Shown here piece after piece: positions 15,073 through 23,806 of a stretch of 49,432 nucleotides of DNA. The translations under genes and the position numbers were made by a program. Below the pieces are notes generated by a model. It did no database searches and was not told where the DNA came from. It saw only the letters and a list, made by a program, of their open reading frames with translations. Each line of letters starts with the position of its first letter. Position 1 is the first letter of the stretch. The DNA is from an uncultured Clostridia bacterium (lineage in GTDB: Bacteria > Bacillota > Clostridia > Christensenellales > Borkfalkiaceae), in assembly GCA_934796775.1 (NCBI GenBank), contig CAKVPH010000014.1, forward strand, positions 1 through 49,432, written 5' to 3'.

Positions 15073-17583
15073 ATGTTAAAACTTTTCAATTTAAAAGTAA
15101 ACAACGAAATAACGCCGATAGGCATAGATGATTTTACGCCGGAATTTTCTTGGAATAATTCAGGTGACGAAAGACAGAAAAGCTATCGGATAACGGTATC
15201 TCAAAACGCTGATTTCAGCACGCCGGTATGGGACAGCGGTGAGGTTTTGTCCTGCGAACATTTGCATATAAGCTATGCGGGAAAAAATCTTGAAAGCTGT
15301 AAAACCTATTACTGGAAAGTTATTTTAAACGGCGGCGTAAGCGCAAGTTCTACGTTTGAAACGGCGTTTTTAAATCCGGAAAAGGAGTTTTGCGCACGCT
15401 GGATAGGTCAGCCGCTCGGCTTTGTCGGCGGAGCCGATGATATTCGGTTGGATTTTGAAGCCGAAAAGCCCGTAAAAAGAGCGCGTTTTTACGTTGCAAT
15501 GCTTGGATGCGGAAAAGTTTATTTTAACGGAATGCTTTTAGACGATTGCTATTTTGACGGCGGCATATCGGTATACTCAAAAACCATACCTTACAGAACG
15601 TATAAGCTCGATGTGAAGCATGGAAATAACGCATTGTGCATGCGTATAGGTTACGGTTTTTACGGAGCTAAAAAAATATACGGGCTTTTAAGGGTGGAAT
15701 ACGTGGACGGAGATTTTTATGAAATGCCGACAATATCCGGTCGTATATGGAATATGAAGAAAGACGCCGTTACAAGAAGCGGAGTTTACGACGGAGAAAC
15801 TGTAGACGCGCGTTTAAAAGACGACTGGCTTAATCCCGATTATAAAGTTACTTTTGATAAATGGGTTGCCGCGTTTATAGCGGACGCGCCTTCGGGAAAA
15901 TTAAAATCAAACAAAATTCCGCCCATGCGAATTGTTGCAAGGTTTCCCGCTGTAATCACAAAAAGTAATGAAAAGCTGTATGCCGATGCGGGCGTAAATA
16001 TTTGCGGATTTCTTTCGTTAAAGGTAAAGGGCGAGCGTGGCGCGACCGTTACGGTTACCCATGCCGAGCGCCTCAGTTTAAACGGCGAGCTTGATAACGC
16101 AAATTACCGCGCCGCCGAAAATAAGGACGAATATATACTTTCAGGGAATGGCGAAGAGATTTTCGTTCCCGAATTTACATATCACGGGTTCAGGTTTGCC
16201 TGCATAGAAACGGTCGGTAAAGCGGAAATTATAAATGCCGAAGTTTGCGTATTGCGCACCGATTTGCCCGTTGTTTCAAAGTTTTCCTGCTCGGATAAAA
16301 CGCTTAACCGTCTGCACGAAATGGCTGTAAGAACGGAAGGCAACAATTTAAACGGAGTGTTTACAGATTGTCCTCAGCGCGACGAAAGGCTGGGCTGGTT
16401 AAACGATTTAACTTCGCGTTTGTATCAATCGGTTAATAATTTCGCGCTTGAAAAATTCTTACCTAATTTTACCGATATGACAAGCGACGCTCAAAACGAC
16501 AACGGCGTTATACCTGACACCGTGCCTTATGAAGTCGGGTGCGATATAGCAGATCCCGTTTCGGCGTACACTTTAGGCGCATGGCTTGCTTACGTTTATT
16601 ACGGCGACAAAAAGGTAATTGAAAGAAATTACGAAAATTTTGAAAAATGGATAAATTTTCTGAAAGCGGACGCAGACGCTAACGACGGTACGGTTGCTTA
16701 CGGGTATTACGGGGACTGGTGTCCCGCGGCGATTTACGCAAACGGAACAAAGAGCCGTTTTGTCGGCGAATCGTTTATGAGCGCGATTTACTTTTTGTGG
16801 TATTTAAAACATATGAGATTTTTTGCTTCGCTTATCGGCAAAATGAGCGACGAAAAAAAATACCGTGAAGAGTATTTAAAATATAAGGAATTTTTCGATA
16901 ATAAGTATTACGACCAAAAAACGGGTGTTTACGGAAGCGGTTCGCAGGCAGAACTTGCCGTGTCCGCCACCATTTTTGACGAAGACAAAGAAAAATGCGC
17001 TTACTGGATAAGCCTTGCAGATAAAGACGTAAAAGAACGCGGCTATCACATGACGTGCGGCAATCAGGCATACCGCCACCTTATATATCGCTTAGCCGAA
17101 TACGGTTACGGCGATACGGTAAAAAAATTGCTTGTAAATCCCGAATATCCCGGCTGGGGATTCATGCTTGAAAACGGCGCGACCACGGTCTGGGAAAGAT
17201 GGGAAAACAAACTCGGCGACGATATGCATTCCTTCGATCATCCCATGTTTTCGGCTTACGACGGCTTTTTTATAAATTATCTTGCCGGAATAAGAGCCGA
17301 CCTTTGCAAAAACTGCTTTGAAAAAATTGTGATAAAGCCCTGTTTTATAGACGATATAGATTTTTGCAAAACAAAATTTACTACACTTCGGGGCGATATA
17401 AAAGTCGAATGGAAAAAATCGGAAGATAAAATACTTCTTGACGTAACTTATCCGTTCGAAAGTTCTCTCACGGTTATTGCCGAAGGATTTGAGATATCTT
17501 CGGATAAAATAAAAACTCAAAATCAAATTTCGGTTAGCGGCGGTTATAATTCTTTTATTATCAGACGTAAATCCGAAAAATAA
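15073..17583 (+). CDS. alpha-L-rhamnosidase, glycoside hydrolase family 78
   Basis: Cleaves terminal alpha-L-rhamnose from plant or bacterial glycans. N-terminal beta-sandwich domains (about residues 1-330) start with the usual short Fn3-like lead. Next come the family motif DCPQRDERLGW (about 433-443) and the (alpha/alpha)6 catalytic barrel with GATTVWERWE (about 702-711), where the catalytic acid Glu is expected. A C-terminal beta-domain ends the protein. No signal peptide is seen, so it is probably cytoplasmic and acts on imported oligosaccharides, consistent with the ABC importer downstream. Length (836 aa) is normal. An operator for the adjacent LacI regulator lies just upstream. Confidence 0.93.
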   Translation: MLKLFNLKVNNEITPIGIDDFTPEFSWNNSGDERQKSYRITVSQNADFSTPVWDSGEVLSCEHLHISYAGKNLESCKTYYWKVILNGGVSASSTFETAFLNPEKEFCARWIGQPLGFVGGADDIRLDFEAEKPVKRARFYVAMLGCGKVYFNGMLLDDCYFDGGISVYSKTIPYRTYKLDVKHGNNALCMRIGYGFYGAKKIYGLLRVEYVDGDFYEMPTISGRIWNMKKDAVTRSGVYDGETVDARLKDDWLNPDYKVTFDKWVAAFIADAPSGKLKSNKIPPMRIVARFPAVITKSNEKLYADAGVNICGFLSLKVKGERGATVTVTHAERLSLNGELDNANYRAAENKDEYILSGNGEEIFVPEFTYHGFRFACIETVGKAEIINAEVCVLRTDLPVVSKFSCSDKTLNRLHEMAVRTEGNNLNGVFTDCPQRDERLGWLNDLTSRLYQSVNNFALEKFLPNFTDMTSDAQNDNGVIPDTVPYEVGCDIADPVSAYTLGAWLAYVYYGDKKVIERNYENFEKWINFLKADADANDGTVAYGYYGDWCPAAIYANGTKSRFVGESFMSAIYFLWYLKHMRFFASLIGKMSDEKKYREEYLKYKEFFDNKYYDQKTGVYGSGSQAELAVSATIFDEDKEKCAYWISLADKDVKERGYHMTCGNQAYRHLIYRLAEYGYGDTVKKLLVNPEYPGWGFMLENGATTVWERWENKLGDDMHSFDHPMFSAYDGFFINYLAGIRADLCKNCFEKIVIKPCFIDDIDFCKTKFTTLRGDIKVEWKKSEDKILLDVTYPFESSLTVIAEGFEISSDKIKTQNQISVSGGYNSFIIRRKSEK

Positions 17584-17603
17584 AAAATAAAGAGGAAAAA
17601 AAG

Positions 17604-18938
17604 ATGTTAAAAAAGTTAGTATGTTTTTTACTTGCGCTTTGCTGTTCGCTTGCTTTATTTGCGGGCTGCACCAAGCCGTCGGACGGAGGAAGCGTAGATC
17701 CCGATAAGCTCGATCTTAATATCGACAGCAACATTAAAGAAACGTTGCGCGTTGCTATAATGAACGAACCGGGTGAAATAGCTACTATTAACGAACTTGA
17801 AAAAGGGTTTAAAAAATTATACCCCAACGTAACTATCAAAGTACAAAAAATAACGAATTACGAGCAGTCAATTCAAGGTGACGTAGCTGCGGGCGTAGTT
17901 TACGACGTAATGTGGGTTTCCGATCAATACGTTTCGCTTTTTGCGGATTCGGGCTTACTTGAAAGTCTTGATCCGTTCATCGAAAAATCAGGGTTCGACA
18001 CTTCGCTTTATTACGATTCGGTTATAAAACTCGGGCAGAAAAACCACAACGGCGCACAATATTTTATGCCGCGCGACATCAATAAAATGGTCGTATACTT
18101 AAATAAAAAGATATTTGCACAGCATAACGTCGAACTTCCCGATAACGACTGGACGTGGAGCGATTTTCTTGACGTATGCAAGAAGTTATACGATAACGGC
18201 TGCAATTACAACACGAGCAAACAGCAAGCCGTAGAAGTTGACTTTGACTGGCGTATTTTAATGTACTCTTTCTCAAAATCATTCGGCGGCACGATTATAA
18301 ACGAAAAGGGCGAAGCCGTGCTTGACGAACAATTTCAGATGGGATTAAAAGAAATGCACAAACTTATAGAAAACGGTTACGCTCAGTATAGTCCTGGCGT
18401 TCAGCAGAACTTTGTAAGCGGAAGAACGGCTATGAGATTTCAGGTAAGACCTTACGCTCAATCGTACTACGCTTCTCTCGGCGAAGATTTAGAAGCAGTT
18501 GCATTCCCAAAAATTATTTCGGGAATAGACGGAACTTCTCCTTCCTGCGGCGCGGGAACTACCGGTTACGGAATCAGTAAAGCGTCTACCAAAAAAGTTC
18601 TTGCCTGGAAGTTCTTAGAGTACATGATGAGCGAAGAAGGACAGAATACAATTTCAAAATCAGGCACGATAGTACCGTCTTTAAAGAGTCTTGCGGAAGA
18701 CGAAAACGCGGTATGGAGAACGATTATCCCCATTAACAGCGACGCTTTCGTATATTCCGGAACGACCGACGTAATTTATGATTTTTACGATATGCTCGAC
18801 TCGGTTATGATGTCCGGCTACGACGGCGCGATACAGAATATGCTCACCAACTATTTTTCAAAAGCTAACGGAGATCCTAAAGGACTTATTTCCACCTGCA
18901 AGAGAGATATTGCAAATTTTGTAAGAGATCAGGGATAA
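17604..18938 (+). CDS. extracellular sugar-binding lipoprotein of ABC importer
   Basis: Family 1-type solute-binding protein. The signal peptide ends in the lipobox LFAGC (Cys about 22), giving a lipoprotein on the outer face of the membrane. The mature part has the two-lobed fold seen in maltose/oligosaccharide binders (AIMNEPGEIATI, VMWVSDQYVSLFADSGLLESLDPFI, and a C-terminal AWKFLEYMMSEEGQ segment). Two permease genes follow at once (3 bp and 18 bp gaps). The substrate is probably a rhamnose-containing oligosaccharide, inferred from the rhamnosidase just upstream. Confidence 0.92.
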   Translation: MLKKLVCFLLALCCSLALFAGCTKPSDGGSVDPDKLDLNIDSNIKETLRVAIMNEPGEIATINELEKGFKKLYPNVTIKVQKITNYEQSIQGDVAAGVVYDVMWVSDQYVSLFADSGLLESLDPFIEKSGFDTSLYYDSVIKLGQKNHNGAQYFMPRDINKMVVYLNKKIFAQHNVELPDNDWTWSDFLDVCKKLYDNGCNYNTSKQQAVEVDFDWRILMYSFSKSFGGTIINEKGEAVLDEQFQMGLKEMHKLIENGYAQYSPGVQQNFVSGRTAMRFQVRPYAQSYYASLGEDLEAVAFPKIISGIDGTSPSCGAGTTGYGISKASTKKVLAWKFLEYMMSEEGQNTISKSGTIVPSLKSLAEDENAVWRTIIPINSDAFVYSGTTDVIYDFYDMLDSVMMSGYDGAIQNMLTNYFSKANGDPKGLISTCKRDIANFVRDQG

Positions 18939-18941
18939 AAT

Positions 18942-19856
18942 ATGAAATCAGCAGCTAAAAAGGCAAACAGTTACAGAGAAAAAGAGATAATCGGCTGGTT
19001 ATTCATTATGCCGGTTGTCATCGGGGTAGTGGCATTTCAGGCTTTTCCCATACTTGAATCGCTGTATTTTTCCTTTTTTAAAAGGTACAACGTAATAACT
19101 CCGCCCGAAGGCTTCGGCTTTTTCAACTACACCTACATGTTTAAAAACTCGCATTTTTTAAAGAGTTGTTCGGTCACGGCGATTTACACGGTTATAAGCG
19201 TGCCGCTTAATATTGTTTTATCTTTTTTGCTTGCGCTTCCGCTCAATAAAAAAATCAAGGGCGTAGGTATTTACAGGGTACTTATCTATCTGCCCGTAAT
19301 AATTCCCGTAACGGTAGGCGGAATAATCTGGAGAAACTTTTTCGACGTTAATTACGGCATAGCAAACGAATTTCTCGTAAAAATAGGGTTTGAAAGATTC
19401 ACTTTTTTTACTTCGTCTGAAACCGCAATGTTTTCGTTTATTTTAACGGGACTCTGGACGCTCGGCGGCGGCATGATTTTATGGCTTTCGGCTTTAAAAA
19501 ACGTGCCTGCGGAGCTTTACGAAGCGGCAAATATAGACGGAGCAAGTGCTTTTGTAAAGCTTATAAAAATAACTCTGCCTATGTGTACGCCTATGTTTTT
19601 TTACAATCTTATTATGAACGTTATAGGCTCGCTGCAAACCTTCGGGCAGGTAATGACTTTGACCGGCGGAACCGCAGGACCTGACGACAGTTTGTTGTTT
19701 TACGTTTTTAAAGTTTATAACGATGCATTTAACATTTCCGCAAAGACGATGGGACTTGCCTGTGCCGAAAGCTGGGTGTTGTTCGCGTTTATAAGTCTTT
19801 TAACATTTTTAATGTTCAAAACTTCAAAATGGGTGTTTTACGGCGAGGAAGAATAG
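18942..19856 (+). CDS. sugar ABC transporter permease, MalF/LacF type
   Basis: About six membrane helices in 304 aa. The EAA loop that docks to the ATPase reads EAANIDGASAFVKLIKITLP (about residues 190-209). It is the first of two permeases and starts 3 bp after the binding-protein gene. No ATPase gene is present in the cluster, so the importer probably uses a shared MsmX-like ATPase encoded elsewhere, as is common in Bacillota. Confidence 0.93.
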   Translation: MKSAAKKANSYREKEIIGWLFIMPVVIGVVAFQAFPILESLYFSFFKRYNVITPPEGFGFFNYTYMFKNSHFLKSCSVTAIYTVISVPLNIVLSFLLALPLNKKIKGVGIYRVLIYLPVIIPVTVGGIIWRNFFDVNYGIANEFLVKIGFERFTFFTSSETAMFSFILTGLWTLGGGMILWLSALKNVPAELYEAANIDGASAFVKLIKITLPMCTPMFFYNLIMNVIGSLQTFGQVMTLTGGTAGPDDSLLFYVFKVYNDAFNISAKTMGLACAESWVLFAFISLLTFLMFKTSKWVFYGEEE

Positions 19857-19874
19857 GAGAATTTAATTACAAAA

Positions 19875-20744
19875 ATGGAAAAAGTTTTAAAACGAAAAAG
19901 TCGGCGTAAAAAAATATTAAAACAACTTGCTATTCATCTGCTATTGATTTTTCTAAGCGTATTTTTTCTGATTCCGTTCGTCTACATGCTGTCGGTTTCC
20001 TTTATGACCGACGCGGAATCCTTGGGTAATCCCGTAATAGTATTCTTTCCGCACGAAGAAATAAAATTTGAAAATTATAAAGGAGTGTTTGACGCTTCGC
20101 TTATAAATTCACTCAAAAATAGTCTGGTAATTATAGCGATAAACCTGGTATTCGTTCCGTTTTCCGCACTGCTTTGCGCGTTTGGTTTTACAAGATGTAA
20201 ATTTCGCGGAAAGGATCAGGTTTTTGCCGTAGTTTTAGCCACTATTATGCTTCCGTCGGTTGCTATTCAGATTCCGCTTTACGTTTTATACGTTAAACTG
20301 CACTGGATAAACACCATATTGCCGCTTACAATTCCTGCGGCGTGCGGCGGCGGCGCGATGAATATCTTTCTTGCTCGTCAGTTTATGCGCTCTATACCCA
20401 AAAGTTACGACGAGGCAGCCGTAATAGACGGAGCAAGCAAGTTTAAAATTTTCACGTCCATATATCTTCCGCTTTCAAAGCCCATCGCGATATTTATTAT
20501 GATAGGCGTTTTTAACGGAACGTGGAACGATTTTATGAGTCCGCTTATGTATTTAAGAAGCGAGGAATCCTACACTTTGGCTTTGGATATCTTTTACAGA
20601 TATTCCGGCAGTTTAAGTGAAGGCAGATTTCCTAATAACCAGATGGCAACCGGTATTATGATGCTTATTCCCGCCGCTATAATCTTCTTTATATTCCAAA
20701 AGCAGCTTATCGACGGCGTAAATATCGGCGGCATAAAAGGTTAA
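19875..20744 (+). CDS. sugar ABC transporter permease, MalG type
   Basis: Second permease, 289 aa, six predicted helices. The N-terminus is strongly basic and the EAA loop reads EAAVIDGASKFKIFTSIYLP (about residues 177-196), followed by NGTWNDFM. An AGGAG lies upstream of the ATG. With the preceding gene it forms the membrane channel. A perfect but orphan AAGGAGG lies at its stop codon. Confidence 0.93.
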   Translation: MEKVLKRKSRRKKILKQLAIHLLLIFLSVFFLIPFVYMLSVSFMTDAESLGNPVIVFFPHEEIKFENYKGVFDASLINSLKNSLVIIAINLVFVPFSALLCAFGFTRCKFRGKDQVFAVVLATIMLPSVAIQIPLYVLYVKLHWINTILPLTIPAACGGGAMNIFLARQFMRSIPKSYDEAAVIDGASKFKIFTSIYLPLSKPIAIFIMIGVFNGTWNDFMSPLMYLRSEESYTLALDIFYRYSGSLSEGRFPNNQMATGIMMLIPAAIIFFIFQKQLIDGVNIGGIKG

Positions 20745-20850
20745 GGAGGTGCAAATAAGGCATAGCAAAATGATATTAAGGCAAAATTTTCACCAAATTT
20801 TTAAACCAAAACACAAAAAAAGAAATTTTTTATAAGGGGCATTTAAAAAA

Positions 20851-23754
20851 ATGAAAAAAATCATTATAGCGATTTTATCAGTTACTTTTGCTTTAACTTT
20901 AACGTTAGGCATTAACAACGTCAACGTTCATGCGGCAGAAAACGAATACGTTAAATCCGTAAAAACGCTGATAGGCGAAAACGGCGGAAGCGCGCAGCCG
21001 GGCGGATCCGGCTGGAATCCGGTAGGAAACTACAGCGCGTATAATCAGGAAGTAGAACAGATTGAAGATCCAACTCAGGAAGACGGCGGCGATATGATAT
21101 TCCGTAGCGCGACTAATGCCGACAACACGGCTTTGGTAAGCAGTGCCTGGGGATATTCAAAGCACAGCGAAACAAGATCAAAAGCTTGTTACGACATCAA
21201 CGGACTCGTAATTAAATATTACGATAACACCGCAACGCAGAAGTTTATCATATTCAACGAAAATTTCGGTCAGTTAAACAGCGGCAGATTCTTTGCAATA
21301 AGATTCAACATGCAAAATGCGGCTCAAGGCACTAATAACGGAAACGTTCAGCTCGGCGTATGGTATCAGAGCAATCCTACCGGTTCATACACATGGGACA
21401 GCAATCTTACCTGGCTTAACTGGAGTAATTACAACTACGGTAACGACTACGATTATTTCAGTGATCCCGCCGCAAAATACTACAAAGAAGGCAACTCGTT
21501 CAAAGGCACGCAGAATACTCTTGAGTTCAAGCTTAACGATAACAACGAACTCTGTCTGTATCTCAACAAGCAGGAACTTGCTAATTTAACAACGCTCGGC
21601 GTAGTTTCAAACGTAATATCTCAATGCACCGAAGGTATGTATATTTCCTTCTGGGGCGAAGGCGGAGTCGGCGCAAACGCATTTAAGCTTACCGATATTT
21701 ATAACGAAGTTAAAGAATGGTCTTACGGCGTACCTTCGGGTTATACAACTACAGACGCGTCTTCGGTTGAAAGTAAGATAAGCTCTACGGGAGCTGCCCA
21801 GTTCAGAAACGCAAAAAGCGGCGTAAGCTATAACGCAACGTATGAAACGGCGCAATATTTAGGCGATTTAAAACTTAACTTTACCGTTTCCGGCGAAGAT
21901 ATGGCTGAAAACGATACGGTTACCGTTTCTTTAGGCAGTGCGGAATTCGCGTTTAAAAAGGTTACTTCCACTACCGCGTTTTTAAGCGCAAAGGTAGGCG
22001 AAACCGTTATAGGCGAACAAACAGTTCCGTTCTATTACACCGACGTTGCAAACGTAATAACGCTTAGTCGTTTAAAGAATTTTACCGTTAAAATAAACGG
22101 CGAAGTTTACGATAAAGATCTTACCGCTTTAGAAACTTACGAATCCGGCTTAGAAGACGGCAAAGTTAAAGTCGGCTTTAAAGTTGAGTCTTTTGCAAAC
22201 ACCGTTCTTACTCCCGTAGAATACGTTTCAAACGAAGTTGTAGAATACGACACGGTTGACGGTTTAACGGTAGAAGGCGAAAACGTCGTAATTAAATCGG
22301 ACGGCAGTTACTTAGCTGTATATAACACGGCAGACGGCGCGTTCACGGTTACCACCGTTAAAAAAGCCATTGCTAACAGCTTGGCGGTAAATTATAAATT
22401 CGGCGCAACCAACGCCGCAGTAACGGGCTTTACTATAACCGCGGATAAAATGTCCTTTAAGTTTGATAAAAACGGCGATAAAACCGTATTGTCGGTTTTA
22501 GTCAACGGCGAAAAAGTTTTAGACGAAGAAATTTCTTACGACTGGACATATACCGAAAAAACCTTCCGTTTCGTAAACGACAACGGTTACGGATACATGA
22601 TTACCGACGGTGAATCGGAACTTATGTATATCGATAAAGATCAGGATAAACAGACGTATGAAAAAATAGACGCAGTTGTTTCGGCTACCGCGGACGGAAT
22701 GACCGAAGTTGCTTTCACTTCCGAAAACGGACAGGGAATGTTTGCTTTTGCAGGCATAGATTATTACGTTGCAACTTCTGTAAAAGCAGGCTGGAAAGCA
22801 GGCGGATACGGCACACCCAAATTCGGCTACGACGACGGAAAATCTTCTACTTTGGTATTCAACGGAAACTCCTTTGTAAAGGATAGAGAAATAGTTGTTG
22901 ACGGATTTGAAATGAAGGTAAAAACCTTCTTTGACGAAACAAGCGACAGTTACAGCTCGCCCGCGGTAGTTATCTCTTCGGCAAGCAGTTGGTTTACCCT
23001 TGATCAGATGGGAACAATTATGTTCTCGATTGAAAAAACCGACGCATTAAATCGCGCTACGTTCAGAGCCCGCGGTTCGCTCGGCGAAGACAGATATATA
23101 TACATGCAGGATTTCACTATTGAAAACTGGAACTGGAACAACAATAAAGAAAACGAAATAAAACTCAACCTTACAGCCGAAAATGTATGGGTATGGACCA
23201 TAAACGGCACCGATTACCCTGCGACCGGTACCGAAAACAGATTCAGCGATAAATATAATCAGGCTTACGAAGATTTTGCTACCAACGCGGGAACTTTACA
23301 GTTCGACAGCGGCTCCGGCTATATCTGGAAGATAACTTCTTTAAAAGAAGTAGTTTACAACGTTGCTCCGGTAGCCGGAAAAGTTGAACTTAAAGATTCC
23401 TACAAAGCAGGCGAAGAAGTTACGATAGACTTAAACAAAGCGTTTACCGACGCTAACGGCGACGAACTTACTTTCACTTTGGTTTCAGGCAGTGCCGAAA
23501 TTAAAGACGGTAAACTCGTATTCAAAGCCGCAAGAGAAGGCGTTTATGAAGTTGAAGTTAAAGCCGACGACCAAAAAGGCGGCGTTGCAACTTTAAAACT
23601 CAAATTCACCGTAAAAGCCGAAAATACAAGCGACGGCGAATCTTGCGCTCAATGCTCCGGCGGCATTTTCAGCTCGACTTCGATTCTGACTATGCTTACT
23701 TTAAGCTTGATTTCGGTGGCTTTTATAGCATCAAAAAAGAAAAATAAGGCGTAA
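20851..23754 (+). CDS. large secreted surface protein with C-terminal membrane anchor
   Basis: The 967-aa protein starts with a typical signal peptide (about residues 1-29, cleavage after HAA). The body is beta-rich and Asn/Asp/Tyr/Trp-rich. Two segments (about 110-290 and 670-835) resemble concanavalin-like carbohydrate-binding folds. An Ig/cadherin-like domain follows (about 845-930, with FTDANGDELTF). The tail is a Cys-containing SCAQCSGG motif, a hydrophobic helix and KKKNKA. This is the layout of a surface-anchored protein, but there is no LPxTG. Position in the rhamnoside locus suggests glycan binding. I do not recognise a named family for the whole protein, and no catalytic motif is evident. 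Confidence 0.75.
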   Translation: MKKIIIAILSVTFALTLTLGINNVNVHAAENEYVKSVKTLIGENGGSAQPGGSGWNPVGNYSAYNQEVEQIEDPTQEDGGDMIFRSATNADNTALVSSAWGYSKHSETRSKACYDINGLVIKYYDNTATQKFIIFNENFGQLNSGRFFAIRFNMQNAAQGTNNGNVQLGVWYQSNPTGSYTWDSNLTWLNWSNYNYGNDYDYFSDPAAKYYKEGNSFKGTQNTLEFKLNDNNELCLYLNKQELANLTTLGVVSNVISQCTEGMYISFWGEGGVGANAFKLTDIYNEVKEWSYGVPSGYTTTDASSVESKISSTGAAQFRNAKSGVSYNATYETAQYLGDLKLNFTVSGEDMAENDTVTVSLGSAEFAFKKVTSTTAFLSAKVGETVIGEQTVPFYYTDVANVITLSRLKNFTVKINGEVYDKDLTALETYESGLEDGKVKVGFKVESFANTVLTPVEYVSNEVVEYDTVDGLTVEGENVVIKSDGSYLAVYNTADGAFTVTTVKKAIANSLAVNYKFGATNAAVTGFTITADKMSFKFDKNGDKTVLSVLVNGEKVLDEEISYDWTYTEKTFRFVNDNGYGYMITDGESELMYIDKDQDKQTYEKIDAVVSATADGMTEVAFTSENGQGMFAFAGIDYYVATSVKAGWKAGGYGTPKFGYDDGKSSTLVFNGNSFVKDREIVVDGFEMKVKTFFDETSDSYSSPAVVISSASSWFTLDQMGTIMFSIEKTDALNRATFRARGSLGEDRYIYMQDFTIENWNWNNNKENEIKLNLTAENVWVWTINGTDYPATGTENRFSDKYNQAYEDFATNAGTLQFDSGSGYIWKITSLKEVVYNVAPVAGKVELKDSYKAGEEVTIDLNKAFTDANGDELTFTLVSGSAEIKDGKLVFKAAREGVYEVEVKADDQKGGVATLKLKFTVKAENTSDGESCAQCSGGIFSSTSILTMLTLSLISVAFIASKKKNKA

Positions 23755-23767
23755 AACCCGCAACAAC

Positions 23768-23802
23768 GGGCGGGCGTAAAACCCGCCCTCCTTACAAGGA
23801 GG
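23768..23802 (+). promoter_or_regulatory. overlapping hairpins covering the ribosome site of the next gene
   Basis: GGGCGGG (23768-23774) can pair with CCCGCCC (23782-23788). Alternatively CCTCCTT (23787-23793) can pair with AAGGAGG (23796-23802), which is the ribosome site of the gene at 23807. The two stems share bases 23787-23788 and compete. The arrangement could regulate translation or act as an intercistronic attenuator; this is inference. Confidence 0.45.
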
Positions 23803-23806
23803 ATTT

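Noticed and set aside
17092..17526. 144-residue minus-strand frame
   Set aside because: Antisense to the C-terminal part of the GH78 gene; no ribosome site or domain.
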